NCBI RefSeq assembly: GCF_000255705.1 | Contig: NZ_JH636439.1 | Location: 203,376 to 267,375 of the forward strand | Direction of reading: 5' to 3' | DNA length: 64,000 nucleotides | Origin: Zavarzinella formosa DSM 19928 | GTDB lineage: Bacteria > Planctomycetota > Planctomycetia > Gemmatales > Gemmataceae | Part shown: one piece after another, positions 22,996 through 31,009 of the stretch | How positions within the stretch are numbered: the stretch's first letter is position 1 | Layout: each line of letters begins with the position of its first letter | Made by a program: the position numbers and the translations under genes | The notes under the pieces: model-generated | Databases searched by the model: none | What the model saw: the letters and a program-made list of their open reading frames with translations, nothing else | Told to the model about the DNA's origin: nothing

Positions 22996-24068
22996 TGATC
23001 CGACACGCCGAAGGAAACCTGCTCGATTCCGATGCCGAAGCCCTCGTCAACACCGTGAATGAAATCGGGGTGATGGGCAAGGGAATCGCCCTGGCGTTTC
23101 GGGATGCGTTTCCCGACAACACCAGCGAGTATGCCGCCGCCTGTCACCGCCATGACGTGCATGTCGGTCAAATGTTTGTCACGCGGACGAACGCATTAAT
23201 GGGTCCGAAATGGATCATCAATTTCCCCACCAAGAAGCACTGGCGTCATCCGTCACGGCTTGAATGGATTCGAGAGGGGCTGGCCGATCTCGCCCGGGTG
23301 ATTGAGGAAAACGGCATCAAATCGATTGCCCTTCCTCCGCTGGGTTGCGGCAACGGAGGTCTGAACTGGCCGGACGTGAGCCGGGAGATTACCGCCGCCT
23401 TGGACAATCTTCTGGGCGTGGACGTGATCGTGTATCCCCCGGCCGAAGCCTATCGCACCGCGACGAAGACTGTCGGCGTTGACCGACTGACCCCCGCTCG
23501 CGCGTTAATCGCGGAGATGGTTCGGCAATACTCGGTGCTGGGGATTGAATGTTCCATGCTGGAAATTCAAAAACTGGCTTGGTTTCTTCAGCGAACCATC
23601 CGTCGCCTTGCGCTCCCCGACCCTCTCAAGCTCCGGTTCGTCCCTCATTTTTACGGCCCCTATGCGGACCGGCTTCGTCACTTGCTCGATGGTTTGGACG
23701 GGAGTTATTTGCACTGCGAGAAGCGACTGGCCGACGCCGGGCCGTTGGAGCCCATTTACTTCGCCGATCAACGTCGATCCGAGGTGGAGATTTACCTTGC
23801 GGGCGAAGAGGCAAAGACTTTTCAACCCGCCTTGGATGCCACTGTTCAGTTGATCGATGGTTTTCAGTCTCCCCTTGGAATGGAACTGATGGCCACCGTC
23901 GATTGGCTGATTTCCGACGGGGGTTGTCCAGCCACCGTGCAAGGCATTCGGGAGGGGCTTGCTCGCTGGCCCAAAGGCAAGAAGGCGGCAGAACGCAAAA
24001 GGCGACTGTTCGATGACCGGTTGATCGGCCTGGCCCTTGGCAGATTGACGGGCGTGGCACAACCCTAA
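22995..24068 (+). CDS. darG: DarG-like macrodomain antitoxin
   Basis: 357 aa. Residues 1-155 form a macrodomain: GNLLDSDAEALVNTVNEIGVMGKGIALAF, then INFPTKKHWRHPS and IALPPLGCGNGGLNW, the ADP-ribose-binding and catalytic loops of DarG, which removes the ADP-ribose that DarT places on DNA. The C-terminal 200 residues (ARALIAEMVRQYSVLGIECSMLEIQKLAWFLQR...RFVPHFYGPYADRLRHLLDGL) match the DarG domain that binds and neutralises DarT. The start overlaps the toxin stop by one base (TAATG). Toxin and antitoxin order (darT first) is the usual one. Confidence 0.93.
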   Translation: MIRHAEGNLLDSDAEALVNTVNEIGVMGKGIALAFRDAFPDNTSEYAAACHRHDVHVGQMFVTRTNALMGPKWIINFPTKKHWRHPSRLEWIREGLADLARVIEENGIKSIALPPLGCGNGGLNWPDVSREITAALDNLLGVDVIVYPPAEAYRTATKTVGVDRLTPARALIAEMVRQYSVLGIECSMLEIQKLAWFLQRTIRRLALPDPLKLRFVPHFYGPYADRLRHLLDGLDGSYLHCEKRLADAGPLEPIYFADQRRSEVEIYLAGEEAKTFQPALDATVQLIDGFQSPLGMELMATVDWLISDGGCPATVQGIREGLARWPKGKKAAERKRRLFDDRLIGLALGRLTGVAQP

Positions 24069-24092
24069 TCCCTGACTGCGGATGCACGCCCG

Positions 24093-26174
24093 ATGCAAAC
24101 CCTGATTGCCGACACCTTTGCCGACAGTCTGGCCCGGCTGACCGGGGACGAGCAGAAAGCCGTCAAAACGACGGCCTTCGATCTGCAACTCAATCCGGCG
24201 AACCCCGGCATGAAGTTTCATCGGCTCGACAAGGCGAAGGACAAGAATTTCTGGTCCGTCCGGGTGAACAGCGACATCCGAATCATCGTCCACAAAACGG
24301 CCGGGAGTTTGTTGCTGTGCTACGTCGATCACCACGACAAGGCATACGATTGGGCCGGTCGTCGCAAATTGGAGACGCACCCGAAGACCGGCGCCGCCCA
24401 GATGGTGGAAGTCCGCGAAACGGTTCAAGAGATCGTCGTTCCGAAATATGTCGAGACGACGAAAGCCAAGCCAACGGCCGTCAAGAAATCTTTGTTTGCC
24501 AAGATCACCGATGATGTCCTGCTTGGCTACGGCGTTCCCCCGGACTGGCTCGCCGATGTGAAGGCTGCCAACGAGGACACACTGTTTGCCTTGGCCGAAC
24601 ATCTCCCCGCCGAGGCGGCCGAGGCACTGCTGGAACTGGCGACGGGCGGGAAGCCTCGCGTCGCCCCCGCGACGGACGCCAATCCGTTCGAGCATCCCGA
24701 CGCCCGACGTCGCTTCCGGGTGATGGGTTCCGTCGAGGAATTGGAGCGGGCGCTGGAATACCCTTGGGACAAGTGGACCGTCTTCCTTCATCCCGAACAA
24801 CGGCAATGGATCGAGAAGGATTATGCCGGTCCCGCCCGCGTCTCCGGTTCGGCGGGCACGGGCAAGACGATTGTCGCCCTGCACCGGGCGGTTTATCTTG
24901 CCCGGCAACACCCCGACGCCCGAGTGCTGCTGACCACGTTTTCTGATGCCCTCGCCAATGCCCTGCAAACCCGGTTGCGGCGGTTGCTTGGCAATGAGCC
25001 GCGCATCGCCGAGCGGTTGGAAGTCGCCTCCGTCCCGGCCATCGGTCGCCGGTTGCACGAAGCCCTGATCGGCCCGGTGAAGATTGCCGACCGGGAGACG
25101 ATTCGCAAATCGCTGGCCGAGGCCGCCCTCGCGGTCACCGGGCACACCTTTTCCCTGCGGTTCCTGCTCAATGAATGGGATCAAATCGTTGATGCGTGGC
25201 AACTGTCCGATTGGGAGTCTTACCGCGACGTCGCCCGCCTCGGCCGGAAAACCCGCCTCTCGGAAGCCCAACGCGCCATCCTCTGGAAGATTTTCCAACT
25301 GGCGCAAGTGGAACTGTCCCGGTTGAAACGATCCACCGAGGCCGCGATGTTCACCCATCTGGCCGAGGCCATTACCAAGGGAAAGGCCCTCCCGTTCGCT
25401 TATGTGGTCTTGGATGAGGCGCAGGACGTCAGCATTCCCCAGATGCGTTTTTTCGCGGCGATGGCCGGAGACCGGCCGAATGGGTTGTTCTTCGCCGGGG
25501 ACATCGGCCAGCAGATTTTCCAACAGCCGTTCTCATGGAAGAATCTTGGCGTGGACATTCGCGGCCGCTCCCGCACCTTGCGGGTGAACTACCGCACCTC
25601 CCACCAAATCCGCTCCCAAGCCGACAAACTTTTGGAAGCGACGGTCACGGATGCGGACCTGCAACAGGAAGACCGCACCGACACGGTATCCGTCTTCAAT
25701 GGTCCGCCCCCGGCCGTCCGCAAGTTCGTCAAGGCCACCGAGGAGATCACCGCCGTGGGGGAATGGCTCGCCAGTTTGGCCAAATCCGGCGTCGTCCCCG
25801 ACGAGTTTGGCGTCTTCGTTCGCTCCCCCGCCCAACTCGACCGCGCCAAGCAGGCGGCAAAAGCCTCTGGAGTCCCGTTCCGAGTGTTGGATGAGTCCGT
25901 GAAAATCGAGGCGGGATTCCTGTCAGTCAGCACGATGCACTTGGCGAAGGGCTTGGAATTCCGTGCTGTCGCCGTGATGGCTTGTGACGACGACGTGATC
26001 CCCCTGCAAGAACGAATGTCGGCCGTCGGAGACGATGCGGACCTGAAAGAGGTTTACGACACTGAACGCCAACTCCTCTACGTCGCCTGCACCCGCGCCC
26101 GCGATCACCTGTTGGTGTCAGGCGCGATCCCGGTGTCTGAATATCTTGATGATCTCACCGCCACAAAACCGTAA
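24093..26174 (+). CDS. UvrD/Rep-type helicase with N-terminal RelE-like domain
   Basis: 693 aa. Residues 1-95 read as a RelE/ParE-type fold (FADSLARLTGDEQKAVKTTAFDL, GMKFHRLDKAKDKNFWSVRVNSDIRIIVHKT, LLLCYVDHHDKAYDWA). Residues 230-690 are a superfamily 1A helicase: P-loop SGSAGTGKT (Lys258), VLDEAQDVS, GDIGQQIFQ, VNYRTSHQIR, STMHLAKGLEF, LLYVACTRAR. All motor motifs are present. It starts 24 nt after darG on the same strand, so it is probably part of the defence operon. The helicase may process or unwind DNA at stalled forks; the RelE-like part may be an mRNase, a DNA sensor or a regulatory module. Both roles are inference. Confidence 0.88.
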   Translation: MQTLIADTFADSLARLTGDEQKAVKTTAFDLQLNPANPGMKFHRLDKAKDKNFWSVRVNSDIRIIVHKTAGSLLLCYVDHHDKAYDWAGRRKLETHPKTGAAQMVEVRETVQEIVVPKYVETTKAKPTAVKKSLFAKITDDVLLGYGVPPDWLADVKAANEDTLFALAEHLPAEAAEALLELATGGKPRVAPATDANPFEHPDARRRFRVMGSVEELERALEYPWDKWTVFLHPEQRQWIEKDYAGPARVSGSAGTGKTIVALHRAVYLARQHPDARVLLTTFSDALANALQTRLRRLLGNEPRIAERLEVASVPAIGRRLHEALIGPVKIADRETIRKSLAEAALAVTGHTFSLRFLLNEWDQIVDAWQLSDWESYRDVARLGRKTRLSEAQRAILWKIFQLAQVELSRLKRSTEAAMFTHLAEAITKGKALPFAYVVLDEAQDVSIPQMRFFAAMAGDRPNGLFFAGDIGQQIFQQPFSWKNLGVDIRGRSRTLRVNYRTSHQIRSQADKLLEATVTDADLQQEDRTDTVSVFNGPPPAVRKFVKATEEITAVGEWLASLAKSGVVPDEFGVFVRSPAQLDRAKQAAKASGVPFRVLDESVKIEAGFLSVSTMHLAKGLEFRAVAVMACDDDVIPLQERMSAVGDDADLKEVYDTERQLLYVACTRARDHLLVSGAIPVSEYLDDLTATKP

Positions 26175-26292
26175 GGGATTTGCATCGAGTTGCTGTCCTT
26201 GGAGCGCCTGTCACATGATGGGTTGTAACCTGATGTGCCCCCAAGTTGCCATCGTATCCGCCAAAGAACAATTTTGACTGGCGGTGATGTTG

Positions 26293-26493
26293 TCAGCCTT
26301 TGCCAGTCATCATCACGGCCAATCGTTGCCGGTCTTCCGGAGAGAGGTTCGCCATCATCGTCACCATGTCAGCGAGCGAAGGGGCATTTGCCGAAGGTGT
26401 AACGGATTTTGCACCGCCCGCATTTTCAGATTGGCTTAAACCATTTCCAATCAAGGCGCTTGCGTTATTCACTTCGGATCCTGTGGCGATCAT
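26293..26493 (-). CDS. Possible small protein of unknown function
   Basis: 66 aa. The C-terminal half (SLADMVTMMANLSPEDRQRLAVMMTGKG) is a plausible amphipathic helix-turn-helix peptide, and the Ser/Asn-rich N-terminus would be disordered. There is no clear ribosome-binding site. It stands alone, convergent with the helicase gene, in a 560-bp gap (26175-26737) that otherwise contains only AT-richer sequence and the metG leader. Confidence 0.4.
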   Translation of the reverse strand: MIATGSEVNNASALIGNGLSQSENAGGAKSVTPSANAPSLADMVTMMANLSPEDRQRLAVMMTGKG

Positions 26494-26737
26494 TCAACAT
26501 TTCAGAGCAATCCTCCCGCAAACAAACGCGAGCCCCGGCTTCTCTTCCCCAAACAGAAAACATTTTCTCGTTTTCCACCGTTTCATTTGGATCAGGGCCG
26601 ATGGTTGGATTGCTTTTCCGCTCTTCGATTCTGCTCCGGGGATGAATTGTCGCATCCAAACGTGGCGGAGTGAACATGCTTTCCCCGGCCTTCCTCCCTA
26701 AAACACAAGTTTCGTTTCTGTCTCACGGGATGGTTCC

Positions 26738-28345
26738 ATGTCCGAGCGACCGCGTTGGTTTCAGACGACCGCCATTGATTATCCGAACAGTCGGCCGCAC
26801 ATCGGCACGGCCTTCGAGAAACTCGGGGCCGACGTTCAGGCCCGCTATCGCCGCATGGAGGGTTACGACGTCTGGTTCCTGATGGGCAACGACGAAAACA
26901 CCCTGAAGGTCGCCGACCGCGCGAAGGAACTCGGCTTGGACCCGCAAGCCTATTGCGACGACATGGCCAGACAGTTCCGCGAAGTGTGGGACGCGCTGGA
27001 CATCAGTTACGACGTGTTCATTCAGACCAGCCACGAACGCCACAAAGCTTGTTGCCGAAAGTTCATTCAAAAGGTGTACGACAACGGCCATATCTACAAG
27101 GGAGCGTTCGAGGGTTGGTATTGCGCCGGGTGCGAAGAGTTTAAAAGCGACAAAGTGCATGAGGCAAACGCCGGAAACTGCCCGATTCACAAACGACCGC
27201 TGATCCGTCGATCCGAACCGTGTTATTACTTCAAACTCTCCGCATTCAAAGATCGGTTGCTGGAATTTCTGAAGAACACCCCGGATTTTGTGCAACCAGA
27301 GAGTCGACGCAACGAGATGATCGGCTTTATCGAAGCCGAAGGACTGAACGACCTGAACATTTCCCGTTCTGGCGAGAGCTGGGGACTGCGCCTGCCGTTC
27401 GATCCGGACTACACCGTGTACGTCTGGTTCGACGCCCTGCTGACTTACATCACCGGCATCGGCTATGGCGATGACGAGGCGACCTTCCGTAAGTTCTGGC
27501 CGGCGGACATCCACTTTATCGGCAAGGACATTACGCGGTTCCACTCGCACATCTGGCCCGCCATGTTGTGGGCGGCGGGGGAAGAGGCCCCGAAACAGGT
27601 GTTCAGCCACGGGTTCGTGACCGTGGACGGTACGAAGATGGGCAAGTCGATGGGGAATGTCGTTCAGCCCTTAGACATCATCGCCAAGTCGAACGTGGAT
27701 GCTTACCGTTACTTCTTTCTCCGCGAGTGCGCTTATCCGTCGGACGGCGATTACAGTGGGCAGAGGTATGAGGAGGTTTTCAACAGTGAGCTAGCGAACA
27801 ATCTTGGTAATTTGCTGAGTCGGTGTATCACCGTGGTCACCAAATCATTCGATTCAGTTTTGCCTGAAACAGCAAACTGGTACCCAAAAGCTGAAATTGC
27901 GGCTGTGTTAAATCTCTTGGTTGAAGAATCGACCGACGTGCCTGGGTTGAGGGATCTCGTCGAATCTGTCCGGAAAGATGTGGAAACTTGCCGTTACAAC
28001 CTGTGTCTTCGCACAATCATCGATGACATTTGCACTCCTGCAAATCGTGTCTTGGATGGAGTTGCACCTTGGAAACTTGTGAAAACCGGAAATCCAGGAG
28101 ATAAATTCGTTGCAAAACAGGTTTTATTTCGAGTGATTCAAGTGCTCCGAATGGCAAGTATCTTGCTCAAACCGTTCATTCCGCGAAGTGCCGAAACGAT
28201 CTACACGAGCTTCAACTTTCCGAAGCCGTGGGCAGAAGTGACCTACGCCGATGCGGCCGAGTTGAAGGCCCAACCGGACGACCTGCGGGTGACAGCCGAA
28301 CTGATTGAGGGTAAAGTGAAGCCGTTGTTCCCGCGGTTGGCTTGA
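26738..28345 (+). CDS. metG: Methionyl-tRNA synthetase
   Basis: 535 aa, class I synthetase charging tRNA-Met and tRNA-fMet. It has the HIGH-type motif PHIG (His21), a zinc knuckle WYCAGCEEFKS...NCPIH, the tryptophan-rich YVWFDALLTYITG segment, and KMGKS (Lys300-Ser304) in place of the usual KMSKS. The anticodon-binding helical domain follows (NNLGNLLSR) and there is no C-terminal EMAP-like dimerisation domain, so it is the short form. DNA from about 27775 to 28190, in the anticodon-binding domain, is visibly AT-richer than the rest. Confidence 0.95.
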   Translation: MSERPRWFQTTAIDYPNSRPHIGTAFEKLGADVQARYRRMEGYDVWFLMGNDENTLKVADRAKELGLDPQAYCDDMARQFREVWDALDISYDVFIQTSHERHKACCRKFIQKVYDNGHIYKGAFEGWYCAGCEEFKSDKVHEANAGNCPIHKRPLIRRSEPCYYFKLSAFKDRLLEFLKNTPDFVQPESRRNEMIGFIEAEGLNDLNISRSGESWGLRLPFDPDYTVYVWFDALLTYITGIGYGDDEATFRKFWPADIHFIGKDITRFHSHIWPAMLWAAGEEAPKQVFSHGFVTVDGTKMGKSMGNVVQPLDIIAKSNVDAYRYFFLRECAYPSDGDYSGQRYEEVFNSELANNLGNLLSRCITVVTKSFDSVLPETANWYPKAEIAAVLNLLVEESTDVPGLRDLVESVRKDVETCRYNLCLRTIIDDICTPANRVLDGVAPWKLVKTGNPGDKFVAKQVLFRVIQVLRMASILLKPFIPRSAETIYTSFNFPKPWAEVTYADAAELKAQPDDLRVTAELIEGKVKPLFPRLA

Positions 28346-28372
28346 GGAAATTTTTGAGCGGAGATCCATGCT

Positions 28373-29074
28373 ATGACCGCACGAGCCAGTTATCCCTCGC
28401 CGCAAGTATTGGAACTTTACAATGGCGAGGTGATGACGAGTGAAGAATTCCAAATTGCCTACGAAGCCCGGCCGGACGACGCCAAATTTGAGTTGATCGA
28501 AGGAGTCGTGCACATGGCTTCCCCGGCGAAACTCGTCCATAGCAACGGAGATCGGTTCCTAAACGGACTTACTTGGATCTATGAAGGTCGGACACCTGGC
28601 ACGCATGGCGGAAACAGTGCCACCGTGAAATTTTCACCAAACACGGATCTGCAACCTGATGGATTTCTCAGAATCCTTTCCGAATACGGAGGACAAACGA
28701 CGGAAACGGAAGAGGGATATCTGCGAGGCGCGCCCGAGTTTGTCATTGAGGTGTCCAATACAAGCCGATCAATTGATCTCAACGCGAAGAGGCTGGCTTA
28801 TGCCCGGCACGGAGTGCTTGAATATCTGGTGTTAAATCTTCAAGAAATGCGATTTCATTGGTTTGACTTGCAAACCAACTTGGAGATTGCCATTGACCCT
28901 GACGAGATTTGTCGGGTCCGCAAATTTCCTGGTCTATGGCTCGACTGTCAGGCCATCGTCGATTACGACATTCGTCGTGCCGAAGCCACCCTTTTCGCTG
29001 GCCTGGCCTCCTCCGAACACGCGGCGTTTGTCGAAGAACTTTCCCGGCGGCGTATCACCCCGCCAGCTTCCTGA
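28373..29074 (+). CDS. Uma2-family (DUF820) putative endonuclease
   Basis: 233 aa. The core ELIEGVVHMASPAKLVHS, LQPDGFLRI, GAPEFVIEVSNTSRSIDLNAKRLAYARHGVLEYLVLNL is the Uma2 fold, a restriction-endonuclease-like domain with a PD-ExK-type core (PEFVIEVS). These proteins are very abundant in planctomycetes and cyanobacteria; their biological role is unsettled. It follows metG by 27 nt and precedes the glycosyltransferase by 20 nt. GGAG lies about 9 nt before the ATG. Confidence 0.9.
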   Translation: MTARASYPSPQVLELYNGEVMTSEEFQIAYEARPDDAKFELIEGVVHMASPAKLVHSNGDRFLNGLTWIYEGRTPGTHGGNSATVKFSPNTDLQPDGFLRILSEYGGQTTETEEGYLRGAPEFVIEVSNTSRSIDLNAKRLAYARHGVLEYLVLNLQEMRFHWFDLQTNLEIAIDPDEICRVRKFPGLWLDCQAIVDYDIRRAEATLFAGLASSEHAAFVEELSRRRITPPAS

Positions 29075-29094
29075 CAGAGTCTGAAAGAACACGG

Positions 29095-30171
29095 ATGTTC
29101 CAGCGTTCCCGAATTCCCCTGGCCGAATTGAACCCCAAGCGTGTCGCCGTCATCAAGCCGAGCGCGCTGGGGGATATTGTTCACTCGATGCCCTTGATTG
29201 GGGCGTTGCGGGATAAGTTTCCGGCGGCCTCCATCACGTGGGTCATCAACAAGGGATACGTTCCGCTGGTGGCGGGCCATCCGGCGATTGACGGCGTGAT
29301 TCCGTTTGATCGCGGGGCCATGAAAAAAGGGTGGAAGCGGTTTGTCCGCGAATCGGGGATGTTCCTCAAGGAACTCCGGCGGGGGCGGTTTGACCTTGTG
29401 TTTGATCTCCAATGCCTGGCCCGCACGGGGTTGATGTGCCTTGCCACCGGAGCCGTCCGGCGGGTGGGGATGGGCACGGCCCGCGAGGGGGCGAGGCTGG
29501 CTTACACAGATGTGATCGAGATTCCCGAGCCGGAAAAGACGCACGCCATCGATCAATATTGGAAGGTGGCCGAGGCGTTGGGCGTCGGCGATCTGCCGAA
29601 ACGCTTTGACGTTCCCGCGTCTCCCGAAGTTCGGGCTTGGGCGATGGCCCAACTCGCGGACTTGCCTCGGCCGTGGATGGCCTTCGGCGTCGGGGCGCGC
29701 TGGCTCACCAAGCGGTGGCCTCCGGAACATTTTGCCACGCTGGCGAAACAAGCCCAAGCCCGGTTCGGGGGAACGGTGTTTTTTGTGGGAACCCCGGATG
29801 AAGCCCCGCTGGCTGAACAGGTGTTTCAGGCGATTGCCGGGCCGAGGAAGAATTTTTGCGGCACGACCAGTCTGTCGCAACTCATCGGCCTGCTGGCGGT
29901 TTGTGATGTGATGGTCGCCAACGACACCGGGCCGTTGCATGTGGCGGTCGGTCTCGGCAAGCAGACGGTCGCCCCGTATACTTGCACCGTGGTTCGCCGG
30001 CACGGGCCGTACCTGCAACTGGGCGGCGTGGAAACGACCGTCTGGTGCAAGGGAAGTTACATTCGCACCTGTGACCGGCTGGAATGTATGACCGATCTTC
30101 AACCCGACCGGCTCTGGCCGGTCCTGGCACAAATCCTATCCACATGGGCATCACACTCCCGTTCCGCCTGA
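29095..30171 (+). CDS. Glycosyltransferase family 9 (heptosyltransferase-like)
   Basis: 358 aa. GT-B fold signatures: KRVAVIKPSALGDIVHSMPLIGAL at the N-terminus, FDLQCLARTGLM, RWLTKRWPPEHFATLA, and NDTGPLHVAVGLGKQTVAPY in the donor-binding half. GT9 enzymes transfer ADP-heptose or related sugars to lipopolysaccharide core at the inner face of the inner membrane. The C-terminus overlaps the next gene by 28 nt, implying coupling. An in-frame extension upstream to 28909 overlaps the Uma2 gene and is not used; ribosome-binding signal is weak. Confidence 0.92.
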   Translation: MFQRSRIPLAELNPKRVAVIKPSALGDIVHSMPLIGALRDKFPAASITWVINKGYVPLVAGHPAIDGVIPFDRGAMKKGWKRFVRESGMFLKELRRGRFDLVFDLQCLARTGLMCLATGAVRRVGMGTAREGARLAYTDVIEIPEPEKTHAIDQYWKVAEALGVGDLPKRFDVPASPEVRAWAMAQLADLPRPWMAFGVGARWLTKRWPPEHFATLAKQAQARFGGTVFFVGTPDEAPLAEQVFQAIAGPRKNFCGTTSLSQLIGLLAVCDVMVANDTGPLHVAVGLGKQTVAPYTCTVVRRHGPYLQLGGVETTVWCKGSYIRTCDRLECMTDLQPDRLWPVLAQILSTWASHSRSA

Positions 30172-30728
30172 CCCTCGCCAGCGGCTCTCGTGGCCGCCGG
30201 TATCTCATGGAAAAACTCGGCTACACGTTCGACGTGAAGCCGTCCAACGTGGACGAACCCACCGAGGCCGTCAACGGCGACATTCGGGGATACGTTCAGC
30301 ATGTCGCGTGGATCAAAGCCGCCGCCGTCGGGCCGACGGTGAGCGATGGCATTGTGATTTCCGGCGATTCCGTGGCGTGGATCGACGGCCATGTCGTCGG
30401 CAAACCGGAAGACGAGGCCGACGCCCGGCGAATTCTGAAGAGCCTTTCCGGCCGGGTTCACGAACTCTGGACCGGCGTGTGCCTTTGGCGCTGCGCGGAC
30501 GGCATGCAATTCCAATGGCAGGAACTCAGCCGGGTGCGGATGCGGGAATTGTCGGACGATGAACTCGACGCACTGCTGAAAACCAACCAATGGGTCGGCT
30601 GCTCCGGGGCGTATTCCATCGCGGAGGAAAACGACCCGTATCTGACGGTGGAAACCGGCACGATGTCCAACGTGATCGGATTGCCGATGGAAAGCCTGGC
30701 GGTGGCGTTGAAGGAATTCGGGCGATAA
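30144..30728 (+). CDS. Maf-family nucleotide pyrophosphatase-like protein
   Basis: 194 aa. LASGSRGRRYLMEKLG corresponds to the Maf LASxSPRR motif, ISGDSVAWIDGHVVGKPEDEADARRILKSLSGRVHELWTGV to the ADTVV...GKP...LSG..H...TGV block, and YSIAEEND and NVIGLPMESLAVAL to the C-terminal substrate loop. Maf proteins hydrolyse nucleoside triphosphates including m7GTP or dTTP/UTP to monophosphates, removing modified nucleotides. Here the Asp of ADTVV is present as SGDS with altered neighbours, so activity may differ. Overlaps the GT9 gene's 3' end. Confidence 0.88.
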   Translation: MGITLPFRLTLASGSRGRRYLMEKLGYTFDVKPSNVDEPTEAVNGDIRGYVQHVAWIKAAAVGPTVSDGIVISGDSVAWIDGHVVGKPEDEADARRILKSLSGRVHELWTGVCLWRCADGMQFQWQELSRVRMRELSDDELDALLKTNQWVGCSGAYSIAEENDPYLTVETGTMSNVIGLPMESLAVALKEFGR

Positions 30729-30741
30729 AAACGGAATAGTT

Positions 30742-30966
30742 TCAAGAATGCTGTCGTGTCGGGTGGCAGGGGAGTTCTCGCAAGTTGTCGCTGCCTTCGG
30801 GGAGGATGGCTTCCTCCGTCAATAGCGACGGGAAGCCCTCCCGGATTTTGAACTGAACGTGGCAACGGCCGCACATCAGCCGCACATTGTCTTCGATGAT
30901 GAGTTTCGCTTCCCGCTTCGGGTCGATGGGACAGCGCAGAACTTCGAGAACTTCCGGGATAATCAT
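30742..30966 (-). CDS. Trm112-family zinc protein
   Basis: 74 aa. LEVLRCPIDPKREAKLIIEDNVRLMCGRCHVQFKIREGFPSLL is the UPF0434/Trm112 pattern: a zinc knuckle (Cys12, Cys32, Cys35) and the IxxGIPxL-like ending. Trm112-type proteins activate methyltransferases in archaea and eukaryotes; bacterial versions are poorly characterised. It is the last gene, 43 nt downstream, of the minus-strand series from the ECF sigma gene, and is convergent with the Maf gene. Confidence 0.9.
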   Translation of the reverse strand: MIIPEVLEVLRCPIDPKREAKLIIEDNVRLMCGRCHVQFKIREGFPSLLTEEAILPEGSDNLRELPCHPTRQHS

Positions 30967-31009
30967 GATGAGGTCATCATAGGCGGGCTAACCCCGGACG
31001 TCCCGTGTC

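Noticed and set aside
23505-25523. 672-codon minus-strand frame across darG and the helicase
   Set aside because: Both plus-strand genes are strongly supported by conserved motifs; the minus frame has no protein-like pattern and no ribosome-binding site.
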